Assembly: GCA_964423745.1 (NCBI GenBank)
Contig: CAYRGG010000129.1
Coordinates: 1 to 5,653, forward strand
Direction: 5' to 3'
Source of the DNA: CAYRGG01 sp964423745
Lineage (GTDB): Bacteria > Pseudomonadota > Gammaproteobacteria > Competibacterales > Competibacteraceae
DNA length: 5,653 nucleotides
Part shown: piece by piece, positions 1 through 5,137 of the stretch
How positions within the stretch are numbered: the stretch's first letter is position 1
How the letters are laid out: each line of letters opens with the position of its first letter
The notes under the pieces: model-generated
Seen by the model: only the letters and a program-made list of their open reading frames with translations
Databases searched by the model: none
Told to the model about the DNA's origin: nothing
Made by a program: the position numbers and the translations under genes

Positions 1-9
1 CCATTCATA

Positions 10-84
10 ACTTTGAAATTGACCTAGCAAAGTGACTTTTTCAAGAGGTCTAATATAAATACTTTGTCTAAGTTTTATCAAAGT
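10..84. repeat. two copies of inverted repeat ACTTTG-N12-CAAAGT (possible paired operators)
   Basis: Copy 1 is at 10-33 (arms 10-15 and 28-33) and copy 2 at 61-84 (arms 61-66 and 79-84). Arms are identical in both copies, both spacers are exactly 12 bp, and the spacers are unrelated in sequence, so the arms and their spacing are what is shared. The copies are 51 bp apart, close to five helical turns, which would put them on roughly the same face of the DNA. Both lie on or beside the leftward promoter at 52-81. This is the layout expected of two sites for a dimeric regulator, but the protein is unknown. Confidence 0.5.
52..81 (-). promoter_or_regulatory. candidate sigma70 promoter reading left out of the window
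   Basis: On the minus strand TTGATA (81-76) is a 5/6 match to the -35 consensus. It is followed, after 18 bp, by TATATT (57-52), a 5/6 match to the -10 consensus. A start point near 45 is expected. The position fits a new leftward transcription unit that begins after the terminator at 255-291. One copy of a duplicated inverted repeat (61-84) covers the -35 box and much of the spacer, and a second copy (10-33) lies just downstream of the expected start, which suggests repression. The boxes are read directly; activity and control are inferred, and AT-rich DNA can give such matches by chance. Confidence 0.5.
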
Positions 85-145
85 TAATCGGTTTCCGATA
101 TTTTGCAAAACACCCTTAGTGTATTGTTATGGTTTTGACCTATCC

Positions 146-176
146 TTGAAGTACAGTTGTTTGTACAAATCTTCAA
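146..176. repeat. imperfect inverted repeat with central palindrome TTTGTACAAA
   Basis: Outer arms TTGAAG (146-151) and CTTCAA (171-176) are perfect complements. Inside them GTACA (151-155) can pair with TGTAC (162-166), and TTTGTACAAA (160-169) is a perfect 10-bp palindrome. The inner and outer elements do not share a centre, so as RNA it would fold with a bulge. No U-tract follows, so it is not a good terminator. It could be a protein-binding site or simply AT-rich sequence. Confidence 0.35.
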
Positions 177-254
177 ACCGAGTTTTTACCATCCCATGTA
201 AACTATACCGCGAAAGGCAACAAACATAACTCAGTTTTCAACACATAACCACGC

Positions 255-291
255 AAACAAAAACGGGTTAGGAGCTTTTTCCTAACCCGTT
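255..291 (-). terminator. intrinsic terminator after tRNA-Pro
   Basis: A perfect 12-bp stem pairs positions 280-291 with 262-273 around a 6-nt loop at 274-279. Its core is GGGTTAGG/CCTAACCC. On the minus strand the stem is followed by TTTGTTT (261-255), which with the last stem bases gives a GTTTTTGTTT tail. It begins 8 nt beyond the encoded CCA of tRNA-Pro, so it ends that transcript and probably the whole ihfA-side unit. On the plus strand the tail is GGTTTTGTTGG, so weaker termination from the left is possible. Confidence 0.92.
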
Positions 292-298
292 GGTTTTG

Positions 299-376
<78 letters not shown>

Positions 377-407
377 TTTGAATCGTTAATAACACAATAA
401 TTGAATA

Positions 408-435
408 ATAGTACGCTAACCCGGAAATATTTCAA
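408..435 (-). promoter_or_regulatory. candidate promoter for tRNA-Pro overlapping the ihfA stop
   Basis: On the minus strand TTGAAA (435-430, 5/6 to the -35 consensus) overlaps the ihfA stop codon. It is followed after 16 bp by TACTAT (413-408, 4/6). A better -10 match, TATTAT (410-405), would need a 19-bp spacer. The start would be near 400, leaving a 5' leader of about 24 nt before the mature tRNA end at 376. No terminator separates ihfA from the tRNA, so co-transcription is an equally good reading. Confidence 0.4.
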
Positions 436-737
436 GGTTTGTGATTAACGCCATCGTATTTATCCACCCGGGCTTTCAGTTTTTGGCCTGGTCGAAAAGT
501 GACCACCCGTCGTGCGGTAATGGGAATCTCTTCACCGGTTTTTGGATTGCGGCCGGGACGCTCGTTTTTCTTTCGTAAATCAAAATTACCAAAGCCTGAT
601 AGTTTGACTTGGTGGCCATCTTTTAGGGAGTGACGAATCTCATCAAAAAAAAGCTCCACCAAATCTTTGGCCTCGCGTTTATTGAGCCCCATTTCTTCAA
701 AAAGTCGTTCCGTCATATCTGCTTTAGTTAATGCCAT
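432..737 (-). CDS. ihfA: integration host factor subunit alpha
   Basis: IHF-alpha forms a heterodimer with IHF-beta that binds specific sites in the minor groove and bends DNA sharply, serving nucleoid architecture, recombination and promoter control. The 101-residue protein starts MALTKADMTERLF and aligns with the roughly 99-residue E. coli subunit without gaps through the DNA-binding arm. The N-terminal helices span about 3-40, the beta saddle motif KLSGFGNFDLR is at 45-55, and the beta-ribbon arm is at about 58-80 with the intercalating proline at 65 (RNPKTGE). The arm continues into ITARRVVTFRPGQKLKARV. The C-terminal tail after about residue 91 is divergent. The ATG lies only 5 nt after the pheT stop, and the likely Shine-Dalgarno AGGG lies in the last codons of pheT, implying translational coupling. 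In E. coli ihfA also follows pheST. Confidence 0.97.
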   Translation of the reverse strand: MALTKADMTERLFEEMGLNKREAKDLVELFFDEIRHSLKDGHQVKLSGFGNFDLRKKNERPGRNPKTGEEIPITARRVVTFRPGQKLKARVDKYDGVNHKP

Positions 738-742
738 TTTTG

Positions 743-3121
743 TTAAACCCTGAGCGTTACGCCAAGCTTTTGTTGTAAACCGGCGGTTATTTTTAACATG
801 GTTTCTTCTACTGCCAAATCGGTAAGATTGCGAGAAAAATCCTGTAAAATCAAACTGAAAGCCATACTTTTTTTGCCTTCAGGAATACCCTTACCGCGAT
901 AGACATCAAACAGATAGAGCGCTTGCAACAGTTCACCACCTTGCGCCCGGATGCAGTTCGAGGCAGCTTCTGCCGTGATCTGTTCATCGGCGATCAGGGC
1001 AATGTCGCGTCGGCTAGCCGGAAATTTGGATAATTCAGTGAACTTAGACAGGGGGGCAAGCTGTAATTTATCAACCGGCAACTGAAACACAAACACGGGG
1101 CCTTCTAAATCGAGTTCATGTTCTACAGCAGGATGCAGTGCGCCAAGCCAGCCTACTGAGACACCCTTGTGTAATATCGCGGCGGTTTGTCCGGGATGCA
1201 GCGCCGGGTGATGGGCCGCTGCGAAAGAAAAGCTCTCGAACTGTCGAGTGAGTTTTAAGAGGGCTTCCACATCGGCCTTTAAATCATAAAAATCGACTGG
1301 GCGTTTGGCGACTCCCCATTGTTCCGGTAACGCTAGTCCCCAGACTAAACCGGCGAGTTGCTTATCTTGTTGGACTCGATCTTTTTCATTCAAATAACTT
1401 AAGCCAATTTCAAACAGCCGCACCCGCGTCTGTTGGCGTTTCTGATTGTGCGCCAGTGCCTTAACGAGTCCAGGCCAAAAATTCGTCCGCATCACCGCAA
1501 GGTCGGCCGAAATGGGGTTAACTAAGGCGATAGGCGGATGCTCGGGATCGAGGGCTTTTTGAAAGGAGGGGTCCACAAAGCTGTAGGTGATGGCTTCCTG
1601 ATAACCACGATTTACCAGGGTTGTGCGCAGTTGGGTTAAACTTGTCTGGGTTTCTGAAAGTGGTGTGATACGAAAACCCATTGCGGGGTTATGGCTAGGT
1701 AGGCGATCATAGCCATAAATACGGCCAATTTCTGCAATGAGATTGGCCTCTAGGGTCATGTCAAAACGAAATGAGGGTGGCACCACTAACCAATGATCGT
1801 TCTCATTGGCCACCGCCATACCCAGTCGGCGCAAAATCTCGCTAACCAGGGAAGGGTCTATGGTCAATCCCAGTAGACGTTCCATGCGTTCAGGGCGAAG
1901 ACGGATGGCAGACGCCATCGGCAGATGGGTTTGCAAGACTGCTTCCACCACAGGACCCACTTGACCCCCGGCAATATCCGTCAATAACTGGGTTGCCCGT
2001 TCCATAGCCGTTATCTGAAGTTGGGGATCAACGCCGCGCTCGAAACGATGGGAAGCATCCGTATGCAGACCATAGCGGCGCGCCCGCCCGGCAATGGCGC
2101 TAGGGGAAAAAAACGCACTCTCCAAAAAGATATCGCAGGTACTGGCTGTGACGGCGCTGGCAGCGCCCCCCATTATACCCGCTAGAGCAAGAGGGCCTTG
2201 CCCATCGGCGATGAGCAAAGTTTCGTCATCCAGCTCGCTTTCGACGCCATTGAGAAGCATCAGGGTTTCGCCGGGTTTAGCACGCCGTACCTGGATACCG
2301 CCAGAGAGTTTGGCGAAGTCAAACGCGTGCATGGGTTGTCCCAATTCCAACATGACATAATTGGTGACATCCACCACCACATTGACCGGTCTTAACCCCG
2401 CCCGGCGCAGCCGCTCTTGCATCCACAGGGGTGTGGCCGCAGCAACATCCACCTGCTGCATAACCCGGCCAACATAACGAGGACAATCCCTGGGGGCACT
2501 CAGGGTCACTGGAAAAGAACTGGTTAGCGTAGGCTGTACAGGATCCGTTGCCACAAATTGCACTTCACAGCGGTTAAGGGCGCCGACTTCCCGAGCGATA
2601 CCTGCCATGCTGAGACAGTCCCCGCGGTTGGGGGTAAGGTCGATCTCGATGATGTGATCGTCAAGATCCAGATATTTCCGCATATCGTGGCCGGGCACGC
2701 TGTCTGCTGGCAATGCCAGCAAACCGTCACTACTCTCCGCAAGTCCTAACTCTTTGGCGGAACAAAGCATACCTTGGGAGGTAACGCCCCGCAGCTCGCT
2801 ACTGCCGATGATTTGACCGTTGGGGAGCACAGCTTCCATCAGGGCAGTGGGCGCTAGCATATTCACCTGAACATTAGGAGCGCCGCAAACAACCTGTATT
2901 AGGGTCTCCTGCCCTACGTCCACCGAGGCCACTTGTAAATGGTCGGCTTGAGGGTGAGGAGAAAGCGTCACCACGCGACCCACTACAACCTGTGAAAAGC
3001 CAGGCGCCGCCGGTTCAATTTTATCTACCTCGAGACCGGCCATGGTAAGTTGTTCCGCCAGTTCACGGGTGGCTAAGTCAGGATTAACCCACTCCCTTAA
3101 CCAGCTTTCACTTATTCGCAT
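743..3121 (-). CDS. pheT: phenylalanine--tRNA ligase beta subunit
   Basis: PheT is the large subunit of cytoplasmic (alpha-beta)2 phenylalanyl-tRNA synthetase; it binds tRNA-Phe and hydrolyses mischarged Tyr-tRNA. At 792 residues it matches the usual length of about 795. The domains in order are an N-terminal region, an EMAP-II-like OB fold at about 39-150, the B3/B4 editing domain at about 211-386, B5 at about 401-476, a catalytic-like core at about 480-690, and a C-terminal FDX-ACB anticodon-binding domain at about 698-791 (SKFPASRRDIAL). Editing-site residues known from E. coli are present at the same numbers: H265, G318, E334, T354 and A356. In B5, D454 and E464 are kept, but the usual Asp at 460 is Asn and the usual Glu at 463 is Ala, which removes two predicted magnesium ligands. 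The ATG has AAGG 7 nt upstream and lies 18 nt after pheS. Confidence 0.97.
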   Translation of the reverse strand: MRISESWLREWVNPDLATRELAEQLTMAGLEVDKIEPAAPGFSQVVVGRVVTLSPHPQADHLQVASVDVGQETLIQVVCGAPNVQVNMLAPTALMEAVLPNGQIIGSSELRGVTSQGMLCSAKELGLAESSDGLLALPADSVPGHDMRKYLDLDDHIIEIDLTPNRGDCLSMAGIAREVGALNRCEVQFVATDPVQPTLTSSFPVTLSAPRDCPRYVGRVMQQVDVAAATPLWMQERLRRAGLRPVNVVVDVTNYVMLELGQPMHAFDFAKLSGGIQVRRAKPGETLMLLNGVESELDDETLLIADGQGPLALAGIMGGAASAVTASTCDIFLESAFFSPSAIAGRARRYGLHTDASHRFERGVDPQLQITAMERATQLLTDIAGGQVGPVVEAVLQTHLPMASAIRLRPERMERLLGLTIDPSLVSEILRRLGMAVANENDHWLVVPPSFRFDMTLEANLIAEIGRIYGYDRLPSHNPAMGFRITPLSETQTSLTQLRTTLVNRGYQEAITYSFVDPSFQKALDPEHPPIALVNPISADLAVMRTNFWPGLVKALAHNQKRQQTRVRLFEIGLSYLNEKDRVQQDKQLAGLVWGLALPEQWGVAKRPVDFYDLKADVEALLKLTRQFESFSFAAAHHPALHPGQTAAILHKGVSVGWLGALHPAVEHELDLEGPVFVFQLPVDKLQLAPLSKFTELSKFPASRRDIALIADEQITAEAASNCIRAQGGELLQALYLFDVYRGKGIPEGKKSMAFSLILQDFSRNLTDLAVEETMLKITAGLQQKLGVTLRV

Positions 3122-3139
3122 AGGGTTGCCTTATGAGTC

Positions 3140-4156
3140 TCAGCGAAACTGCTCAAGAAAACGGAGATCATTGTCAAAAAATAGACGCATATCGTTTACA
3201 CTGTGGCGTAATAGGGCCAGCCGCTCCACACCCATGCCAAAGGCATAACCTGTGTACTGCTCCCCATCGATACCCACATGCTGAAAAACGTTAGGATGAA
3301 CCATGCCGCAGCCTAGCACTTCGAGCCAGCCTGTGTGACTACACACACGGCAGCCTTGACTCTCACAAAAGAAGCAGCCCACATCCACTTCTGCGGAAGG
3401 TTCTGTAAAAGGAAAATAAGACGGCCGGAAGCGTATAGGCAGTGTGTCTTGTTGAAAAAAGCTGCGTAAGAAATCCAGCAAAATGCCTTTAAGGTCCGCA
3501 AAACTGACCGCTTCATCCACCATAAGCCCTTCTACTTGATGAAACATGGGCGTATGGGTAAGATCTGAATCGCAACGGTAGACGCGGCCTGGGGCAATGA
3601 TTCGTAGTGGGGGCGGTTGGGTTTCCATCACGCGGATTTGCACGTTAGACGTGTGGGTGCGGAGCAGTAAGCGATCGTTAAAATAAAATGTGTCGTGCAT
3701 AGCCCGAGCGGGATGATGCTCAGGAATATTGAGGGCGGCAAAATTATGAAAATCATCCTCGATTTCCGGCCCCTCAGCCACTTGGAAACCGACTTTGCTG
3801 AATAGCGCTTCAATATGGGCAAGGGTTAATGTAATGAGATGTAATCCACCCGGTTGTTGGCCACGCCCTGGCAGGGTCACATCGATGGTTTGCGCTCGTA
3901 AACTAGCCTCTAGCTGGGCTGCCTGTAAAGCCGCTTTGCGGGCTTCTAAGGCCGTCTGAATCTCTTGTTTTGCCTCATTGATGGCCTGGCCCATTTGTGG
4001 CCGTTCCCCGGGGGGTAGTTTTCCCAGCTGCTTCAAATGCTCCGTTAGCACACCCTTTTTGCCCAAGTAATGAACGCGAATTTGATCGAGTTTGGCCAAA
4101 TCATGGGTCTGGGCTAATGCGAGCTGAGCATTTTGCACAAGTTCAACGAGTTGCAA
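3140..4156 (-). CDS. pheS: phenylalanine--tRNA ligase alpha subunit
   Basis: PheS carries the class II active site that activates phenylalanine with ATP and charges tRNA-Phe, working with PheT. I place the start at TTG 4156 (338 residues): GGAG at 4170-4167 is 10 nt upstream, and the protein then begins (M)QLVELV, in register with E. coli MSHLAELV. An upstream GTG at 4177 would add seven residues but has a poorly spaced ribosome site; GTG 4165 and ATA 4159 are other options. The N-terminal part (to about 90) is the tRNA-binding coiled coil. The class II core contains HPARAMHDTF, FRPSYFPFTEPSAEVDV (motif 2 region) and AFGMGVERLALLRH (motif 3), with the specificity alanine in YAFG kept. Between FTEPSAEVDV and WLEVLGCG is a Cys4 insert, CxxC-x4-CxxC. 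A usually conserved GLHP is GLHL here. Confidence 0.95.
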   Translation of the reverse strand: MQLVELVQNAQLALAQTHDLAKLDQIRVHYLGKKGVLTEHLKQLGKLPPGERPQMGQAINEAKQEIQTALEARKAALQAAQLEASLRAQTIDVTLPGRGQQPGGLHLITLTLAHIEALFSKVGFQVAEGPEIEDDFHNFAALNIPEHHPARAMHDTFYFNDRLLLRTHTSNVQIRVMETQPPPLRIIAPGRVYRCDSDLTHTPMFHQVEGLMVDEAVSFADLKGILLDFLRSFFQQDTLPIRFRPSYFPFTEPSAEVDVGCFFCESQGCRVCSHTGWLEVLGCGMVHPNVFQHVGIDGEQYTGYAFGMGVERLALLRHSVNDMRLFFDNDLRFLEQFR

Positions 4157-4164
4157 TATTAACA

Positions 4165-4170
4165 CTCTCC
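4165..4170 (-). promoter_or_regulatory. ribosome binding site deciding the pheS start
   Basis: GGAGAG (minus strand 4170-4165) is the best Shine-Dalgarno match near the pheS start. It lies inside the reading frame of the longest candidate (GTG 4177), so that start cannot use it. It suits TTG 4156 with 10 nt between GGAG and the codon, or the non-standard ATA at 4159. A second purine run, AGGAAGG (4185-4179), lies next to GTG 4177 but is too close for normal initiation there and 13 nt from GTG 4165. Confidence 0.5.
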
Positions 4171-4179
4171 GTAACACGC

Positions 4180-4219
4180 CTTCCTAGCGTAAAGTGAAGT
4201 AAAGGAAGACACTATAACA
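4180..4219 (-). promoter_or_regulatory. candidate extended -10 promoter and leader hairpin for pheST
   Basis: On the minus strand TGTTATAGT (4219-4211) fits the extended -10 form TGnTATAAT with one mismatch. I see no good -35 box at 17 bp, as is common for extended -10 promoters. A start near 4204 would give a leader of roughly 50 nt. Just downstream CTTCCT (4208-4203) is perfectly complementary to AGGAAG (4185-4180) across a 17-nt loop, a weak hairpin covering the upstream purine run. The motif is read directly; promoter activity is inferred. Confidence 0.35.
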
Positions 4220-4301
4220 GCCAGCTTGCCTCTGAGAGCGGAAAACTGACCATTGATGAAATATATTGAGTAATTGAGTTACAAAATTAGCTTTATGGGT
4301 G

Positions 4302-4316
4302 TTTCCCAACGGGAAA
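4302..4316 (-). other. perfect small hairpin in the rplT-pheS spacer
   Basis: The minus strand reads TTTCCC-GTT-GGGAAA, a perfect 6-bp stem with a 3-nt loop. TTTA before it and ATAAA after it could extend pairing across a CACCC bulge. It is followed by ACACCCATAAAG rather than a U-run, so it is not an ordinary intrinsic terminator. It lies inside a possible 19-codon reading frame (4339-4280) that I do not call as a gene. It may be a pausing, processing or protein-binding structure. Confidence 0.35.
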
Positions 4317-4364
4317 TAAACGATTCAAATATCGACATCACAACTGAGATAGCTTTATTAAAAC

Positions 4365-4460
4365 TATAAGAAAACCTGCTTTTATAAAAACCCCTAAAGA
4401 ACGCCAACGAAGCTATCGCTATGCCGTAGGGTCAAAACAAAAGTTGAGCAGGTTTCTATA
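4365..4460 (-). terminator. nested inverted repeat after rplT, possible attenuator or partial terminator
   Basis: On the minus strand TATAGAAACCTGCT (4460-4447) pairs with AGCAGGTTTTCTTATA (4380-4365), giving 14 base pairs with two single-base bulges and enclosing 66 nt. Within it CCCTA (4431-4427) pairs with TAGGG (4396-4392), followed at once by GTTTTTATAAAA, like a terminator tail. The outer stem is likewise followed by a T-rich stretch (TTATAGTTTT). A further AT-only-plus-one-GC hairpin, TTAAAC-ACT-GTTTAA (4486-4472), overlaps the rplT stop codon and is followed by seven T (4467-4461). Because pheS follows in the same direction, partial termination or attenuation is the likely role. In E. 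coli the pheM leader and attenuator lie in this same place, but no Phe-rich leader peptide is evident here. Confidence 0.4.
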
Positions 4461-4471
4461 AAAAAAATGTA

Positions 4472-4834
4472 TTAAACAGTGTTTAAAGCCGATTTTGCCC
4501 GCTCCGCCAATACGCCAAAAGCGGTTTTGTCATGCACCGCCAAATCCGCTAGAACCTTGCGATCAATCGTGATGGCGGCTTTGTTGAGTCCATCTATCAA
4601 ACGATTATAAGATATACCGTGTTCCCGGGCGGCTGCATTGATACGGACGATCCAAAGGGCGCGAAATTGCCGTTTTCTCTGCCGTCGGTCCCGGTAAGCA
4701 TATTGACCGGCTTTAATGACCGCCTGCTTGGCGACCCGATAGACGCGGCTGCGGGCGCCATAATAACCTTTGGCTTTATCGAGAACTTTTTTGTGGCGGG
4801 CATGGGCCGTCACACCACGTTTAACTCGGGGCAT
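4472..4834 (-). CDS. rplT: 50S ribosomal protein bL20
   Basis: bL20 binds 23S rRNA early in 50S assembly, and in E. coli it also represses translation of rpmI-rplT by binding their mRNA. The 120-residue protein matches the usual length of about 118. It begins MPRVKRGVTAHARHKKVL, followed by the conserved AKGYYGARSRVYRVAKQAV and the basic DRRQRKRQFRALWIVRINAA segment, then the globular C-terminal part (ISYNRLIDGL through LADLAVHDKTAF) that recognises RNA. The ATG is preceded by a near-ideal Shine-Dalgarno, GAGGAGG (4845-4839), 4 nt away. It lies 29 nt after rpmI, close enough for co-transcription and possible coupling. Confidence 0.98.
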   Translation of the reverse strand: MPRVKRGVTAHARHKKVLDKAKGYYGARSRVYRVAKQAVIKAGQYAYRDRRQRKRQFRALWIVRINAAAREHGISYNRLIDGLNKAAITIDRKVLADLAVHDKTAFGVLAERAKSALNTV

Positions 4835-4863
4835 ACATCCTCCTCAAAAAATAAATAAATAGA

Positions 4864-5061
4864 TTAAGCGTAGGGTATCATGCGACGAGCCAAGGGCGTA
4901 TCCGCCTTTGACAGTACCGTCGTGCCGCGCAAATGACGTTTCCGCTTAGGCGATTTCTTGGTGAGAATATGCCGTACATGGGAATGGGAACTTTTTATTT
5001 TTCCAGAGCCTGTGCGGCTGAAGCGTTTTGCTGCGCCGCGATTGGTTTTTAGTTTGGGCAT
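4864..5061 (-). CDS. rpmI: 50S ribosomal protein bL35
   Basis: bL35 is a small, very basic protein of the large subunit. The 65-residue product has the family length and signatures: N-terminal MPKLKTNRGAAKRFSRTGSG, the central HILTKKSPKRKRHLRG, and a C-terminal MIPYA. The first cytoplasmic residues are Lys/Arg rich throughout, as expected for rRNA binding. The gene is 76 nt downstream of infC and 29 nt upstream of rplT, the conserved IF3 operon order. Its start codon and Shine-Dalgarno are inside a small predicted hairpin, described separately. In E. coli the rpmI start is the target of bL20 autoregulation. Confidence 0.98.
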   Translation of the reverse strand: MPKLKTNRGAAKRFSRTGSGKIKSSHSHVRHILTKKSPKRKRHLRGTTVLSKADTPLARRMIPYA

Positions 5062-5074
5062 GGACTACTCCATA
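5059..5074 (-). promoter_or_regulatory. hairpin covering the rpmI Shine-Dalgarno and start codon
   Basis: The minus strand reads ATGGA-GTAG-TCCAT over 5073-5060, a perfect 5-bp stem with a 4-nt loop, extendable by one U-G pair. The 5' arm contains GGAG (5071-5068), the rpmI Shine-Dalgarno 6 nt from its start; the 3' arm contains the A and U of the AUG, and the G makes the wobble pair. Folding would hide the start site. The pairing is read directly. A link to bL20 autoregulation, known in E. coli at this gene, is inference. Confidence 0.5.
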
Positions 5075-5137
5075 AAATGACAACGTTTTAAAAGGGCGCA
5101 AATCCGGTACAGCGCAGGAATCAATCTCGCAAGCAAG

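Larger units (their letters stand above)
1..254. other. gene-free AT-rich intergenic region
   Basis: I see no credible coding sequence here. The region is visibly richer in A and T than the genes to its right, and short reading frames lack Shine-Dalgarno sequences. It lies between the terminator closing the ihfA/tRNA-Pro unit and whatever gene lies left of the window. It contains three inverted repeats and a leftward promoter candidate, listed separately. Two ATG codons on the minus strand at 8-6 and 4-2 could begin a leftward gene, but neither has a ribosome binding site at the right distance, so no gene is called. Confidence 0.7.

Noticed and set aside
32..59. Plus-strand promoter GTGACT-16-TATAAA
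   Set aside because: The -35 match is weak (4/6) and there is no plus-strand gene downstream; the minus-strand boxes in the same DNA are better.
2094..2395. Plus-strand reading frames overlapping pheT
   Set aside because: They lie antisense to a full-length conserved gene, show no family features and have no ribosome binding sites; they are reflections of pheT codon bias.
4214..4253. A 13-codon minus-strand frame (MVSFPLSEASWLL) before pheS
   Set aside because: It has a single Phe codon and no Shine-Dalgarno, and it runs into the candidate promoter at 4219-4211.
4260..4284. Minus-strand promoter TTGTAA...TATATT before pheS
   Set aside because: The boxes are only 13 bp apart, too close for sigma70, and no better -35 pairs with this -10.
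4280..4339. A 19-codon minus-strand frame (MSIFESFISRWETPIKLIL) upstream of pheS as a pheM-like leader peptide
   Set aside because: It has only two Phe codons, no convincing Shine-Dalgarno, and no terminator hairpin directly after it. The overlap with the 4302-4316 hairpin is interesting but not enough to call a leader peptide.
4619..4858. Plus-strand 79-codon frame overlapping rplT
   Set aside because: It is antisense to a complete, strongly conserved ribosomal protein gene and resembles no protein I recognise.
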